Notes: generated from the sequence alone by a model not told the origin. A DNA stretch of 64,000 nt from an uncultured Siphonobacter sp. (GCA_913775095.1 CAJYIW010000022.1:1-64000); one strand, 5' to 3'; shown: positions 24,277 to 34,452, numbered from the stretch's first letter. Numbers and translations are program-made.

Positions 24277-25086
24277 ATGGAGAGCCCTGCCGAAATCCTT
24301 CCCGGTGTTATTTTCTATTCCTATCCCTCAACGGAACGGAAAGAGAAAGTATGCGTATGGAATCACCATACGCTGATTCTGCAGGTTTCCGGTCAGCTGA
24401 CCCTGGAAACCTCCGGTCAGACGATCTCGATGGCGGATGGGGAATTACTGTTGATCGGTAAAAACCAGTTAGGTACGCTCACGAAACTACCGCCGCCGGG
24501 AGATAGGTATGAGACCATTGTCATCTCTCTGCAGGAGGACCTCTTACGCAGAGTGGCCCTGGAAGAGAAGCTTGAAGCTGACCGGAAGTATTCAGGGTTA
24601 CCCAATGTGCTGATTCCTGCCAATGCCTTTCTCCGGGGTTATTTTCAATCGATTGTACCTTATGCCCGAAGCTCGGGGACGGAGATGACCGATGAGATGG
24701 GAATTCTGAAAGTGAAAGAGGGCATTAAGTTGTTGCTGCATACGCTGCCGGAACTCCGCAATCTGCTGTTCGATTTTTCTGCTCCTTACCGAATGGATCT
24801 GGAGAAGTTCATGCTTGGTAATTTTCAGTTTAACGTTCCCGTTGAAAAATTCGCTCAACTGACGGGTCGCAGTCTGGCTACTTTCAAACGTGATTTTCTA
24901 AAAACTTTTGGTGCTCCGCCCCGCCACTGGTTGCAGGACAAACGCCTGAAAGAAGCCCGGTACCTCATTGAAACCAAGCATAAAAAACCCTCGACCATTT
25001 ACCTGGACCTGGGTTTTGAAAGTATGGCTCACTTTTCGTCGTCCTTCAAAAAAAAGTTCGGTATGTCTCCCACAGCCCTACGCTAG
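24277..25086 (+). CDS. AraC-family regulator co-transcribed with the aldo/keto reductase
   Basis: A 269-residue regulator with an N-terminal cupin-like fold (VWNHHTLILQVSGQLTLETSGQTISM, GELLLIGKNQLGTLTKL) and a C-terminal AraC domain (FAQLTGRSLATFKRDFLKTFG, then PSTIYLDLGFESMAHFSSSFKKKFGMSPTALR). Its ATG follows the reductase TAA with no gap, which suggests translational coupling and control of its own operon. It belongs to the ExsA/GadX-like effector group in its C-terminal motif (SMAHFSSSFKKKFG). Confidence 0.85.
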   Translation: MESPAEILPGVIFYSYPSTERKEKVCVWNHHTLILQVSGQLTLETSGQTISMADGELLLIGKNQLGTLTKLPPPGDRYETIVISLQEDLLRRVALEEKLEADRKYSGLPNVLIPANAFLRGYFQSIVPYARSSGTEMTDEMGILKVKEGIKLLLHTLPELRNLLFDFSAPYRMDLEKFMLGNFQFNVPVEKFAQLTGRSLATFKRDFLKTFGAPPRHWLQDKRLKEARYLIETKHKKPSTIYLDLGFESMAHFSSSFKKKFGMSPTALR

Positions 25087-25223
25087 CTTTGTAGGTAACC
25101 CGCGTGCGTGGTCTGACTCTTCAGGTTATAACTTAAGCGAGTCGGCGGCCAGGCCTTCGCAGCGGCTTTTCGCAATAAGACAAAAGAGATCCTTCCGCTG
25201 AAAAACGAATATGGCTTAACGTA

Positions 25224-25272
25224 AAAAAACTCTACGCATTTTCTCTGATTAAGAAAACGCGTAGAGTTTTTT
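25224..25272. terminator. Bidirectional terminator before the T9SS protein gene
   Basis: AAAAAACTCTACGC (25224-25237) and GCGTAGAGTTTTTT (25259-25272) are exact inverted copies with a 21-base loop. It ends both the AraC transcript and the leftward 1,591-codon gene. Confidence 0.85.
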
Positions 25273-25286
25273 ACTGAATGGAAACC

Positions 25287-28200
25287 TTACTTTTTAATGA
25301 CCGTCAATCCATAGCGTTCGATTTCATGGGTAATAACTACCCGATAGACTCCTAAGGAAAGGCCACTCATCTGGAGTTGTACCGTACCGTTCACCGTACG
25401 ATAGTCTTTATCCTCAAACACTACCTGTCCGCTGACATTCAGTACACTCACCTGCACCGATGAAAGATCACGGTCGGGCAACTCAATGGTCAGCTGTGAG
25501 GATACCGGGTTAGGAAAGGCATTCAGGGGTCGTAACGTGCGATTATCAACGGAGATAATTCGGCTCGGCTCCGTTTTGCCATCCGTGTCTACCTGTACCA
25601 GTCGATAATACGCCAGGCGTCCTCTCGCCTGCGGATCGATGAAGTGATACGTATTCGGCAGTCGGGTCGTCCCGTTTCCTTTGACCTCCGCAATGGCTTT
25701 AAAGCTGGCGGTCGTATTCAGGGCCCGCTCCACAACGAAATGATCGTTGTTTAACTCCTGAGCCGTTTTCCAGGTCAAAAGGTTACCCTCGCTGGTCGCT
25801 TTACCTTCAAAGGAAACCAGCTGCACCGGTAAGGCACTGGCATTGGCCAGCGTAGTTACATTCTGATCGGACAGAGCGTAGTTGTAGAGGCGGAAATCAC
25901 CCAAGGTCAAGTCAATATAGGGGTCATTAGACCAGATGGAACGACCCAGGAAGTTCTGCGTGGTTACGCCCATATCCGAAGGTTTCAGGGTAGCCTTAGT
26001 ATCCGTAGCAATCAACTGACCATTCACAAAGAACTTGAACGTGGTATCTTTTTGTGAAATAGCCACGTGAATCCACTGATCGGTTGGCAGGGTATAAGGA
26101 ATAGTAACGCGATAATTCAATCCGGGGCGGGTAATCTCGTAGTACAGATTCTGACCAGCTTTGGGTGACAGAGCCATGTACGTGTCCGTACTGCTGGCAA
26201 AATCGAATATACGCGTATTATCACTGACGCCCTGCGGAATCTTGACCCAGGTGGCCAGCGTAAAATCAGACAAGGTGCTGACTACGCCCGGCGGCAGTTC
26301 CAGGTAAGAGGATGCTGACCTGGAAAGGACGACGGCCCCGTCGTTTACCGCAGTCGTGGCCTGAGTAGCCGTTTCGGACATGACCGCTATGTCATTAGTA
26401 GCGTTATTCATACCCGCCGTCCAGGCTGCACCATTTTTCAACTGAGCGTGGTAGCCACCCCAGTCATCGTGGGCAATCGTTCCGCTCGTCTCATCGAAGG
26501 CCAGGTGCAGGTGCTGTCCTTTTACTGGTTTACCACCCAGGCTGGCAGAGGCCGGACTGTTTCCCAGATCATTGTAAGCAACGATCTTGTAGTAATACTG
26601 CTTCCCGTTGGACGCGGTCAGGTCTTCATAACGACCCGAAGACAGGTCTTTAGCCACACTGGTGTACGTACCATTTTCCGACTCTGAACGCAACAATTCA
26701 TAAGCTGTACTGAAAGCCGGATCCCAGGTGATCGTAGTCTTATTATCACCCGAAGCGACGTACATATTTTTCACTGCTGTCGGAGCTACCACCAGGGAGT
26801 CAAATGATTTTACCTGGTTCTGCGTAAAGATCAACCAGCGTTGAGCGGTAGCGGCATCCGTAAAGTCGAAAGGTACCGTACTGATCGATTCAGGGGAACT
26901 GGCGGCCAGCGTAGGCGAGGAATAACTATCGTTGATCACCGTGATCCAGTATGCTTTTGCCATGAAATTCTTTTCGTCCGTCCCTACTTTCGTGTCATAA
27001 CGGGCTCCCTGGAACTGCAATGATTCTGCTCCCGTGGCGGAGAGGCCAATACTGTTGTTCTGATACGTAAAATACTTACCCGTAGCAGCATTGCGGAGTT
27101 TATAAAACGCCGTGGCAGGATCAAACTCAACGTACCAGGCTGCCCGGTCGTCGGTCAGAACACTGGCCCCGGAGGCTTTCTTGTTGACGAGTTGTCCGGA
27201 TTCGTTTTCGGCCAGGAACGAGGTGCTGAGTCCTACTTTATTGCCTTCTACCTTGAGGTAATATTTTTGGGAAGGCGTATAATCGAAGGTGTACGAAGGA
27301 GTTGTGAAGCCCCGTGAAGGATTCGCCAGACCATCTTCACCCAGGGCCTGGGTAACCAGGGCGTGGGCCGTATACAGGAACTCGTCGCCGCTGTCTTCGT
27401 GAGCACCGTTGATTCCGAAGGGCCACATGTGTACGGCATCGCCCGTCATGTATCCGTCCGTATTGTTTTGCAGGAACTGTACTAATTTATTGGCACGTTC
27501 GCCCAGCCATTTGCCCCGGCTTCCTTCGGCCCGCAGGGGCGAGTTCCCGCCGTACCAGATCCAGTGCTGGCCAACCCCAATGGTGTGATTCATTTCGTGC
27601 AGGGCCGTTCCCGTTCGCTGATAGCTCGGGTTGGCACCAAACTGCATGTATCCCCCGTAACTGGCTTCTGCGGTAGGCGTACCTGCATTGTAGTTTACCG
27701 ACAAATGATGGTTCTTGACACTGGTCAGGTTATTGTAGTAATACACGCCTGATTTCACCGCCTGATCGATGCGATCACGGTTATCCGCCCCCCCATTTAT
27801 CACACTGGACTGCAATTGGTACGTGACCGTACCCATTGGAATCGTGATCACTTTCACTACCTTACCGTAACCCACCGCAAAATTTGGTCCTATGGCGTAG
27901 GCACGCATGTAATAAATGGTTGAGGGTTGCAGGTTCTCGAGTCGGTAAATGGCTCCGTTGCTTGAGAAAGTTTTGGTCGTTCGGTTATCAAAAATTTTCG
28001 GATCAGGGCTGGTACTCCAACAGAAACCTTTCTCGACAATTTGGTTTGCAGCAACGCCGGAAATGGTGCTCCGTCCGAAGGCCATCGTAGCTCCGCGAGC
28101 AAAGCGTGGATCCGTAACCACTACCGGAGCAGAGCCGGTTGCGTTGGCAACTCTATACATGAGCATGGCTTCATAGAGCTCACGGGGAGCTTTCTGCACA

Positions 28201-30062
28201 TTGCTCAATTCGGCGTCAAGGTTATTGGACAGAGCCGTATTCTGGTCAATCACCGCTTTAAACGCAGCAGCTCCAGTACCCGTACCATTGCCGAATACGC
28301 CGAGGGCAGAATCCAGGGCGATTTTTAACTTCCCATACGCGTCAACCGATATCCGGGCCGTTTTCAGATCCATTTCCAGTTGAGCAATTCGCTCCGCTAC
28401 ATCCGTTCCATTCTGATCCAGCGTTGCTTTACCGGCGGCCACGGCCGTTTCGAGGGCCGAGCGATTGCTGTTCCGCATCTTGTTACCCAGTACAATTGTC
28501 GCGGAATCGATTACACTTTGCAGCCGTTCTCTGAGAGCATCCGTTGCTGCACCTTTGTAGTAAAGCCGGAAGTTATCGCAGGCCATCCAGTTGCCCTGGG
28601 AGTTTTCCGTTTTGAAACCCACCACAGCGGTGCCGTCCACGACCAGAAAGTCAACCGAGTACTCTCCTTTCGCTTTTACTTCTGACTGGGCATTGTTACC
28701 AAATACAAAACCGCCGGGCTGCCCCGTCGTAGGATTCTGGGAAATATTCTGAGCACCAATGGTTAACGTATATTTTCCGTTAGGAAGGTCCGTCAGTCGC
28801 TGAGAAACACTTACGTTTGGCAGGGGTGGACGGCTTACCCACCGTTCGACATAGGTATTACCCGCTTTCTGAGGACTGAAATCATTATTGCCCTGCGTGG
28901 CTAATCCATTATTGATCCAGCCCGTAAAACCCGACTCAAAACTGGGGTTAACGATCCGTTGCGTCAGATCCAGCGGCGTAGCATTCGAGGCGTTCGCATA
29001 GCGGTACGCTAAAATGGCCGCCTGGATTTCGCCGGGAGCCTTCTGTAAGTCAGTCAGTGAAGCATCAAGGTTAGCGAATAATGCTTTCTTTTGATCAATG
29101 ACCGCCCGAAACGCAGCGGCTTCCTTACCACTGCCGGTGCCATATTCAGTCTCGGCAGTGGCAATAGCCGTCTGGAGGTTGTTATACGCATCAATGGATA
29201 CCTTAGCTACCTTTAGGCCCGCCTGCATCTGCTTGATGCGATCATATAATTCATTTCCGGCATTACTGTCGGATAAACTTTGATTGGCAGCGGCAACGGC
29301 ACTTTCAAGGCTGGTCCGACTGGTATTCTGCATTTTTTTACCCAGCAAAATCGTCGCCGAATCCACCAGGGCCTGCAGCTTATTTTTCACTTCCTGCTGA
29401 GCAATGCCCTTGTACTGGAGCCGGAAGTTATCGCAGCCCGCCCAGTTCCCTTGAGAGTTCTGAGTTTTGAAGCCGAGGGTTAACGTACTGTCTACGACCA
29501 GAATGTCAACCGAATAATCTCCCCTGCCGGTTACTTCCTTCTGGTTGTCATTGCCGAAGATAAAGGCACCGGGTTGTCCAACCTCTGGATTCTGGGAAAG
29601 ATTCTGTGCACCAACGGTCAGGGTGTATTTGCCGTTTGGTAAACCCGTTATGGTCTGGGATACGCTTACGTTCGGCAGGGGAGGCAGGCCTTGCCAACGT
29701 TCCACATAGGTATTTCCCTGTCTGTAGGGATCCAGACCGTCATTGGACTGCGTGTACATATCCTTATTAGCCCAGCCTGTAAAACCCGACTCAAAACTGG
29801 GGTTAACGATCTGCTGCGTGACGTCAAGTGGACTGGTGTCCGAAGCATCCGCCAGTTTAGCTGCTGAAATGGTTTTTGCTCGCGAAGAACTCTTAGTTAC
29901 CTGATTGGTACTGGTCTTGCTTAGGGAAGTAATCCCGGGAAAGCTTCTTCCGAACGGCCGCGTGTTCGGTTCGTACTGTGGTGCCTGGGCTGTGGCCTGA
30001 AAGCTGCAAAAGCCGATGAGCCAGGTAAAGAGAAAGAAAAATAGAGGTCTAGATTGTATCAT
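25287..30062 (-). CDS. Large T9SS-exported protein with metzincin-type HExxHxxGxxH and tandem duplication
   Basis: About 1,591 residues from ATG 30062 (MIQSRPLFFFLFTWLIGFCSFQATAQA); a longer frame begins with TTG. Order: signal peptide; two tandem copies of a unit of about 285 residues (about 75-359 and 360-640), each with a CBM-like beta sandwich (IVNPSFESGFTGW, NTYVERW, PLPNVSVSQ) and a helical FIVAR-like stretch; a fibronectin-like segment; a metallopeptidase-like domain with HEMNHTIGVGQH at about 822-833, the metzincin zinc pattern; a beta-trefoil-like stretch; a fibronectin III domain; a LamG-like domain (LHLAFDETSGTIAHDD); and a C-terminal T9SS sorting domain (PLNAFPNPVSSQLTIELP, ending YGLTVIKK). 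It is likely released or held at the cell surface. The substrate is unknown. Glu and the three His give a zinc site; activity is inference. Confidence 0.75.
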   Translation of the reverse strand: MIQSRPLFFFLFTWLIGFCSFQATAQAPQYEPNTRPFGRSFPGITSLSKTSTNQVTKSSSRAKTISAAKLADASDTSPLDVTQQIVNPSFESGFTGWANKDMYTQSNDGLDPYRQGNTYVERWQGLPPLPNVSVSQTITGLPNGKYTLTVGAQNLSQNPEVGQPGAFIFGNDNQKEVTGRGDYSVDILVVDSTLTLGFKTQNSQGNWAGCDNFRLQYKGIAQQEVKNKLQALVDSATILLGKKMQNTSRTSLESAVAAANQSLSDSNAGNELYDRIKQMQAGLKVAKVSIDAYNNLQTAIATAETEYGTGSGKEAAAFRAVIDQKKALFANLDASLTDLQKAPGEIQAAILAYRYANASNATPLDLTQRIVNPSFESGFTGWINNGLATQGNNDFSPQKAGNTYVERWVSRPPLPNVSVSQRLTDLPNGKYTLTIGAQNISQNPTTGQPGGFVFGNNAQSEVKAKGEYSVDFLVVDGTAVVGFKTENSQGNWMACDNFRLYYKGAATDALRERLQSVIDSATIVLGNKMRNSNRSALETAVAAGKATLDQNGTDVAERIAQLEMDLKTARISVDAYGKLKIALDSALGVFGNGTGTGAAAFKAVIDQNTALSNNLDAELSNVQKAPRELYEAMLMYRVANATGSAPVVVTDPRFARGATMAFGRSTISGVAANQIVEKGFCWSTSPDPKIFDNRTTKTFSSNGAIYRLENLQPSTIYYMRAYAIGPNFAVGYGKVVKVITIPMGTVTYQLQSSVINGGADNRDRIDQAVKSGVYYYNNLTSVKNHHLSVNYNAGTPTAEASYGGYMQFGANPSYQRTGTALHEMNHTIGVGQHWIWYGGNSPLRAEGSRGKWLGERANKLVQFLQNNTDGYMTGDAVHMWPFGINGAHEDSGDEFLYTAHALVTQALGEDGLANPSRGFTTPSYTFDYTPSQKYYLKVEGNKVGLSTSFLAENESGQLVNKKASGASVLTDDRAAWYVEFDPATAFYKLRNAATGKYFTYQNNSIGLSATGAESLQFQGARYDTKVGTDEKNFMAKAYWITVINDSYSSPTLAASSPESISTVPFDFTDAATAQRWLIFTQNQVKSFDSLVVAPTAVKNMYVASGDNKTTITWDPAFSTAYELLRSESENGTYTSVAKDLSSGRYEDLTASNGKQYYYKIVAYNDLGNSPASASLGGKPVKGQHLHLAFDETSGTIAHDDWGGYHAQLKNGAAWTAGMNNATNDIAVMSETATQATTAVNDGAVVLSRSASSYLELPPGVVSTLSDFTLATWVKIPQGVSDNTRIFDFASSTDTYMALSPKAGQNLYYEITRPGLNYRVTIPYTLPTDQWIHVAISQKDTTFKFFVNGQLIATDTKATLKPSDMGVTTQNFLGRSIWSNDPYIDLTLGDFRLYNYALSDQNVTTLANASALPVQLVSFEGKATSEGNLLTWKTAQELNNDHFVVERALNTTASFKAIAEVKGNGTTRLPNTYHFIDPQARGRLAYYRLVQVDTDGKTEPSRIISVDNRTLRPLNAFPNPVSSQLTIELPDRDLSSVQVSVLNVSGQVVFEDKDYRTVNGTVQLQMSGLSLGVYRVVITHEIERYGLTVIKK
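28134..29840 (-). repeat. Tandem internal duplication inside the T9SS protein gene
   Basis: Two consecutive units of about 285 codons (29840-28986 and 28985-28134) encode clearly related proteins: both contain VNPSFESGFTGW, GNTYVERW, LPNGKYTLT-GAQN-SQNP and CDNFRL-YKG in the same order. The copies differ at many positions, so the duplication is old. Confidence 0.75.
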
Positions 30063-30561
30063 AACAAAGAGGTTTGTGAAAAAACGCAGCGTACGTACGA
30101 AGAACATCCGTACGGGTATCTGTAAATGGGGCAAGCAGGATTAACCGTCAGGGATTAGTCTCATAAAAAATAGAGGTTTGGTAAAGGGTATTGAAATGAT
30201 TAAAGAATTACTTCCTATTGTACAAAACAAAGAGTTTTAGAATAGAAACAGGGGCTCCATTTCGGTCAAAAGAGGGGCCCATTTTGGGAAAAAGCCGTTA
30301 GATACAGCCAAAAAGGGCTTTTTGCTGAGAACCACAAGGGCAGCGACCCGTAAATGTCAATAAAGTGAGTAGAAAAGTAATGGTTCAGCAGTTCATTATA
30401 CTAAAGGGATGAATCAAAAGTAAAATCAAACAGTTTTGAAATAACGATTATATATATACGTAAATTTTTTATTAGGCAAGTGCTGTACGCGAACGATTCA
30501 TGGCAGGACCAGTTCAATACTATTGAATCTACACTTTCCTAAGACTTACTTGTATCATAAA
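30063..30561. other. Intergenic region between PUL and T9SS gene
   Basis: About 500 bases with AT-rich stretches. An inverted repeat, AAAAAGCC (30289-30296) and GGCTTTTT (30316-30323), could form a second hairpin. No ORF is supported. It separates the T9SS gene from the PUL operon, suggesting separate transcription. Confidence 0.45.
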
Positions 30562-30595
30562 AGAAGGCTACCCCCTGTTAAGGATGTAGCCTTTC
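30562..30595 (-). terminator. Putative terminator of the PUL operon
   Basis: On the minus strand AGGCTAC (30586-30592 read in reverse) pairs with GTAGCCT (30565-30571) around a 14-base loop, followed by TTCTTTTAT. It lies about 50 bases past the stop of the last operon gene. Confidence 0.55.
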
Positions 30596-30644
30596 TCTAA
30601 TTTGTAAGGTTTGGGTGCAATAATTATAAATTCAGATCATTCAA

Positions 30645-31640
30645 TTACTTGCCTTTAATGCCAGCGTTTAAATTCCACTGGTCCGTCCACCGGATGATGG
30701 GCTGATCCTTTTCGAAGAAGACAGGCAACCATAGGTATCTACTGTCTTTCAGATCTTTCGGATTCCATCGATCCGCCATAAACAGAAAAGCATCGGGTTT
30801 TCCATGGATCGGCTGCACGTACGTGGACTGTCCACCGAACGTGGTCTTGGCGGAAGGTCCCTGCATGGGATCGCCCAGCAACTTCCAGGGGCCAAAGATG
30901 GAAGAAGCTTCGTGAACGCTTGCTTCATTCGGATCCCACCCGGTACAGCCACTGGTGATCAGATAGTACCGATTATTTCGCTTGAAAAGAGCCGGAGCTT
31001 CCCGGTGTGAACTAAATAACAGGGAATCCTGCGTCGTGGCAGTGAGGTAATCGTCGGTCAGTTTCACCACCCGCAAATCGTAATTGTCACGCGAAGAATA
31101 CATTTGATACGCCGAGCCATCCTCATCCACAAAGAGCGTCATATCCCGTGACATGTTTCCGTTTGGCCGAAAGCTGGATACAAATTGGTACGGTCCTGTA
31201 GGCGTCGCACTGACGGCCACGCCCGCCCGGGCGGCATCGTAACCTTTTCCTGCCAATTCCAGGTGAAACCACATGACGTACTGCTTCGTTTGGGGGTTAT
31301 AAATGACCTTGGGCCTTTCCATGAGGCAACCTATTGTGATGTCGCTGGCAGGTTCCTGGGACTGAGCCAGGGCTAGTCCTTCGTTTTTCCAGTGAATGAG
31401 GTCTTTTGATGCATAGACATTCACTCCCTCCGACGCAACTCTCCCGCGTTTTTCACCGAACCAGTAGTACGTATCATTGGCAAACAGAAGGCCACCGCCG
31501 TGAGCGTTTATGACTTCTCCGTGATTATCAAGCCAACGCTCACCCGGTTTGATCACCGACTGCGTGGTTTGAGCCTGAGTTCTTCCCAGAAGGGCAATTC
31601 CAAGCATCACCGTTAGTGCGAGCAATCTATTGTGTACCAT
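30645..31640 (-). CDS. GH43 enzyme resembling exo-beta-1,3-galactanases
   Basis: A 331-residue secreted protein with signal peptide (about 1-23) and beta-propeller repeats. NAHGGGLLFANDTYYWFGE (about 45-63) and MERPKVIYNPQTKQYVMWFH (Glu109, the likely general acid) match the subfamily of GH43 that contains exo-beta-1,3-galactanases acting on type II arabinogalactan side chains, in which the usual Asp base is replaced. This is a family resemblance and not proof of specificity. It is the last gene of the leftward SusC/D operon, five bases behind the DUF1735 lipoprotein gene, so it is the main saccharolytic enzyme of this locus visible here. Confidence 0.7.
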   Translation of the reverse strand: MVHNRLLALTVMLGIALLGRTQAQTTQSVIKPGERWLDNHGEVINAHGGGLLFANDTYYWFGEKRGRVASEGVNVYASKDLIHWKNEGLALAQSQEPASDITIGCLMERPKVIYNPQTKQYVMWFHLELAGKGYDAARAGVAVSATPTGPYQFVSSFRPNGNMSRDMTLFVDEDGSAYQMYSSRDNYDLRVVKLTDDYLTATTQDSLLFSSHREAPALFKRNNRYYLITSGCTGWDPNEASVHEASSIFGPWKLLGDPMQGPSAKTTFGGQSTYVQPIHGKPDAFLFMADRWNPKDLKDSRYLWLPVFFEKDQPIIRWTDQWNLNAGIKGK

Positions 31641-31645
31641 AGAAA

Positions 31646-32737
31646 TTACAAGTGTTTAGGATAGGAGTAAAGGTGCACGGCTTTGGTTTTGAAGCCCTGC
31701 TGATCCTGTACATAGTTAACAACCACGCCAACTGTTACTTTAGTAGTGGCGGTTAATTTGAATGTAACCCTTGGTTTATCGAATGTGGCAAATAAGACGG
31801 ATGTACTGCTGGTGATGTCAGCATAGTCCGGCAAAGTGCTGGCATTAGGAGCCACGACTACGTACGATACATCTTTCGTTCCCTGCCAAACCCAGGGGGA
31901 GGGGTCAAAAGCATAGGTCCCGGCGGGTAAGGTGATGGTCTGGTAGAGTTTTCCATTTTTGATCAGCGGAGAACCCCAGCCTGATTCCATATCCATGGTC
32001 GCTCCATCACCATCCTTAGCAAAGCCGCCTACGCCGTTGTGGCTCAGGGCTCCGCTGCTGGCTACCCAATCAGCTAGGGTACCCCAGCGTCCTCCCGGGT
32101 CCATGGCGGAAGCAACAAACGGATTACCCGAGTTTTTAATATACTTGCTGGTCACTTCTATTGCTGGCCCAATCACCAGAGCATCTACGTCCACAAGCAC
32201 AATAGTTTTACGGGCCGTTGCACTCAGTCCGTACGTTGAAGGATTCGCCAGACCAACGGCCAGAGCCAGCTTTTTACCCGTATAATCTGCCTTTTTCAAA
32301 TCATTGATGTTCAGCGTCAGGTAAAAAGTCTTGGAAATACTGTCCCCAGCCACCCGAAGGCTCTTGGGCAAGGTGTACATGGAGGCAGGCATAAGAATTG
32401 TATTCGCATCCAGCGTTTTATTGGTAATGAGTCGCTGGATGGTATCAGTGTCTACCTGTAAATCAACTGAATAGCCCGTACGGGCTATTCCCGAAAGACT
32501 GACACCAAGAATAACATTGAGTTTTTGCTGCTCCGTATTCAGGGTATAATTGAAGGTAGAGGAATCCGTTCCAGCCGGAACTAGGTAATTGACGTTGACT
32601 CCGCCGGATTGATTTACTGCCTGAGGCATGTAAATCTTCGAAATCCCATAGTCATAGAGGTTCTCTTTTTCACAGGAGCTGATCATGCCCACCAGAAATA
32701 AAAGTAACCCGAGGCGAATGAAGGATAGTAGTTTCAT
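31646..32737 (-). CDS. DUF1735-domain surface lipoprotein (SusE/F-like)
   Basis: A 363-residue lipoprotein with SpII signal ending LVGMISSCEKE. The N-terminal half is a DUF1735-like beta domain (VNQSGGVNVNYLVPAG, SKTFYLTLNINDLKKADYTGKKLALAVGLANPS). The C-terminal half (FVASAMDPGGRWGTLADWVAS, YQTITLPAGTYAFDPSPWVW) is like the DUF5013/SusE-type carbohydrate-binding modules. Such proteins sit beside SusD on the cell surface and help bind the glycan. It follows the second SusD (28-base gap) and precedes the GH43 gene (5 bases). Confidence 0.75.
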   Translation of the reverse strand: MKLLSFIRLGLLLFLVGMISSCEKENLYDYGISKIYMPQAVNQSGGVNVNYLVPAGTDSSTFNYTLNTEQQKLNVILGVSLSGIARTGYSVDLQVDTDTIQRLITNKTLDANTILMPASMYTLPKSLRVAGDSISKTFYLTLNINDLKKADYTGKKLALAVGLANPSTYGLSATARKTIVLVDVDALVIGPAIEVTSKYIKNSGNPFVASAMDPGGRWGTLADWVASSGALSHNGVGGFAKDGDGATMDMESGWGSPLIKNGKLYQTITLPAGTYAFDPSPWVWQGTKDVSYVVVAPNASTLPDYADITSSTSVLFATFDKPRVTFKLTATTKVTVGVVVNYVQDQQGFKTKAVHLYSYPKHL

Positions 32738-32765
32738 ACGTATTCGATGAATGGCTTCAGGTGTA

Positions 32766-34445
32766 TTACCAGCCCGGATTTTGTTTCAAGACACCACTGG
32801 ATTTATTGATCTCGACTTGAGGAATGGGATACAGATACATTTTGCTGGCATCAAATACCCGATTTTCAACGACGATCGTATTGTAGATAAAGGTTCCGCT
32901 CGTTTTACTTACCGATATTCCTTTAACGGAACTATTAAGCTCCGTAGCGGCCTGTTTCCAGCGAAGCAAGTCCCAGTAGCGGTGGTTTTCAAAGGCTAAT
33001 TCCACCCGACGTTCCCGGCGAACAGCGGCACGAAAATCTGATGTGCTGGTCACCGTTACCTCAGGCATGCCAACCCCTGAACGACTCCGCACCTGATTGA
33101 GAGCCTGGCGGGCCGTTAAGGCATATCCGTTGGCATTGTCCGGGCCGTGAGCTTCATTCATGGCTTCTGCGTACATGAGTAGCACATCAGCATATCTGAA
33201 GACAGGCCAGTTGTGAACAACGGTCTGGCCTTGTACCAGATTCAGACCATCGGCCAGAAACTTTTTGAGGTAGTAACCCGTACGACTTGCGTTGGTTTTT
33301 CGCATATCATCGGTTCCCCCGGCTGACTGGTCAATGGTTCGGCCATTCCAGTTACTGTTGTTCGTAACAACGGTAAGTGCCAGACGGGGATCGCGATTGG
33401 CATAGGGATCGAGGGAGTCGGGCTTACCTTTGTATTCATAGGCGTTCACCAGATCCTGGGTGGGTGTAATACCACTGGCACCTCCGGCAGTAGCAATCGG
33501 ATAATTTTTCCGTTCCAGATCGCTGTTTGCAGGGTAACGAATCGCCCAGATCGTTTCTTTACTAGTCAGGGTATTGTTTCTCAGGAAGTAATCCCGATAG
33601 CTATTATCCAGACCATACTGACCCGCTCCGGCGGCAAAAACCAACACATCGTTAGCCGCTGCTGCTGCTGCTTTCCATTTAGATACGTCACCCGATGAAT
33701 TGTTCAGCGGACTTGCCGCGTACAGTAACGTACGGGCTTTGAGAGCCAGGGCCATGCCTTTGCTAACGCGTCCGTCATTGTTGGTGAAAGAAGACGTTTT
33801 CCAGTTGACCTGCAAGCTGTCTTTGTAACGATCTAAGTCATTGACGATGAATGAAACTACTTCATCATAACTAGCTCTGGGCAGATTCATGTTATCCTGT
33901 AAACCCAGCGTTCGCGTCACCAGAGGAACACCTCCATAGCGTTTGATTAGCTCGGCGTAATACCAGGCTCTGAGTACCCGTGCTTCAGCCCGGTACCAGC
34001 CCATGTTCAGGACGTCGTTCCGGTAGTTGGTTTTGCCATTTACCGAAATGGTATCGCGGTTTACGGCTAGACGAGCTTTGTAGTCTGCGGAATTTTCCAG
34101 GAAAAAGTTTGCGGCCCGAATACCGGAGTAATAATTGGAATAGTAATTATCCGGACTATAGATGGCATTCCAGCTACCATTATTAAAGAGTAAAGCAAGC
34201 GAACTTCCCGGAGAGGTTTGTACGGCCTCATCAGAAACCGGAGCAAACAAATTGTTATCGAGAATGGTAAACTCATTCCGCAAATAAGTATACGGAGCGT
34301 TGGCGTAGGAGAACAGTGTCGAATAATTAGACGAAAGTGTCTCCTGAGTTTGGGCCGTGTCGATTCGGGTATCCAGAAATTCTTTCTGGCAACCGACGAG
34401 TAGCCCCAGTACCCCTATGGAGAAAAGGATAGATAAGGTTTTCAT
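32766..34445 (-). CDS. SusD/RagB-family lipoprotein (second pair)
   Basis: A 559-residue SusD-like protein. Signal peptide MKTLSILFSIGVLGLLVGC (lipobox Cys19) is followed by the helical tetratricopeptide-like repeats typical of SusD (IVNDLDRYKDSL, KGMALALKARTLLYAASPL) and the C-terminal RRERRVELAFENHRYWDLLRWKQAA with VENRVFDASKMYLYPIPQVEINKS. It caps the SusC channel on the cell surface and binds oligosaccharides. It pairs with the SusC at 34453, seven bases apart. The start is the first ATG at the lipoprotein signal. Confidence 0.95.
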   Translation of the reverse strand: MKTLSILFSIGVLGLLVGCQKEFLDTRIDTAQTQETLSSNYSTLFSYANAPYTYLRNEFTILDNNLFAPVSDEAVQTSPGSSLALLFNNGSWNAIYSPDNYYSNYYSGIRAANFFLENSADYKARLAVNRDTISVNGKTNYRNDVLNMGWYRAEARVLRAWYYAELIKRYGGVPLVTRTLGLQDNMNLPRASYDEVVSFIVNDLDRYKDSLQVNWKTSSFTNNDGRVSKGMALALKARTLLYAASPLNNSSGDVSKWKAAAAAANDVLVFAAGAGQYGLDNSYRDYFLRNNTLTSKETIWAIRYPANSDLERKNYPIATAGGASGITPTQDLVNAYEYKGKPDSLDPYANRDPRLALTVVTNNSNWNGRTIDQSAGGTDDMRKTNASRTGYYLKKFLADGLNLVQGQTVVHNWPVFRYADVLLMYAEAMNEAHGPDNANGYALTARQALNQVRSRSGVGMPEVTVTSTSDFRAAVRRERRVELAFENHRYWDLLRWKQAATELNSSVKGISVSKTSGTFIYNTIVVENRVFDASKMYLYPIPQVEINKSSGVLKQNPGW

Positions 34446-34452
34446 GCGTTCC

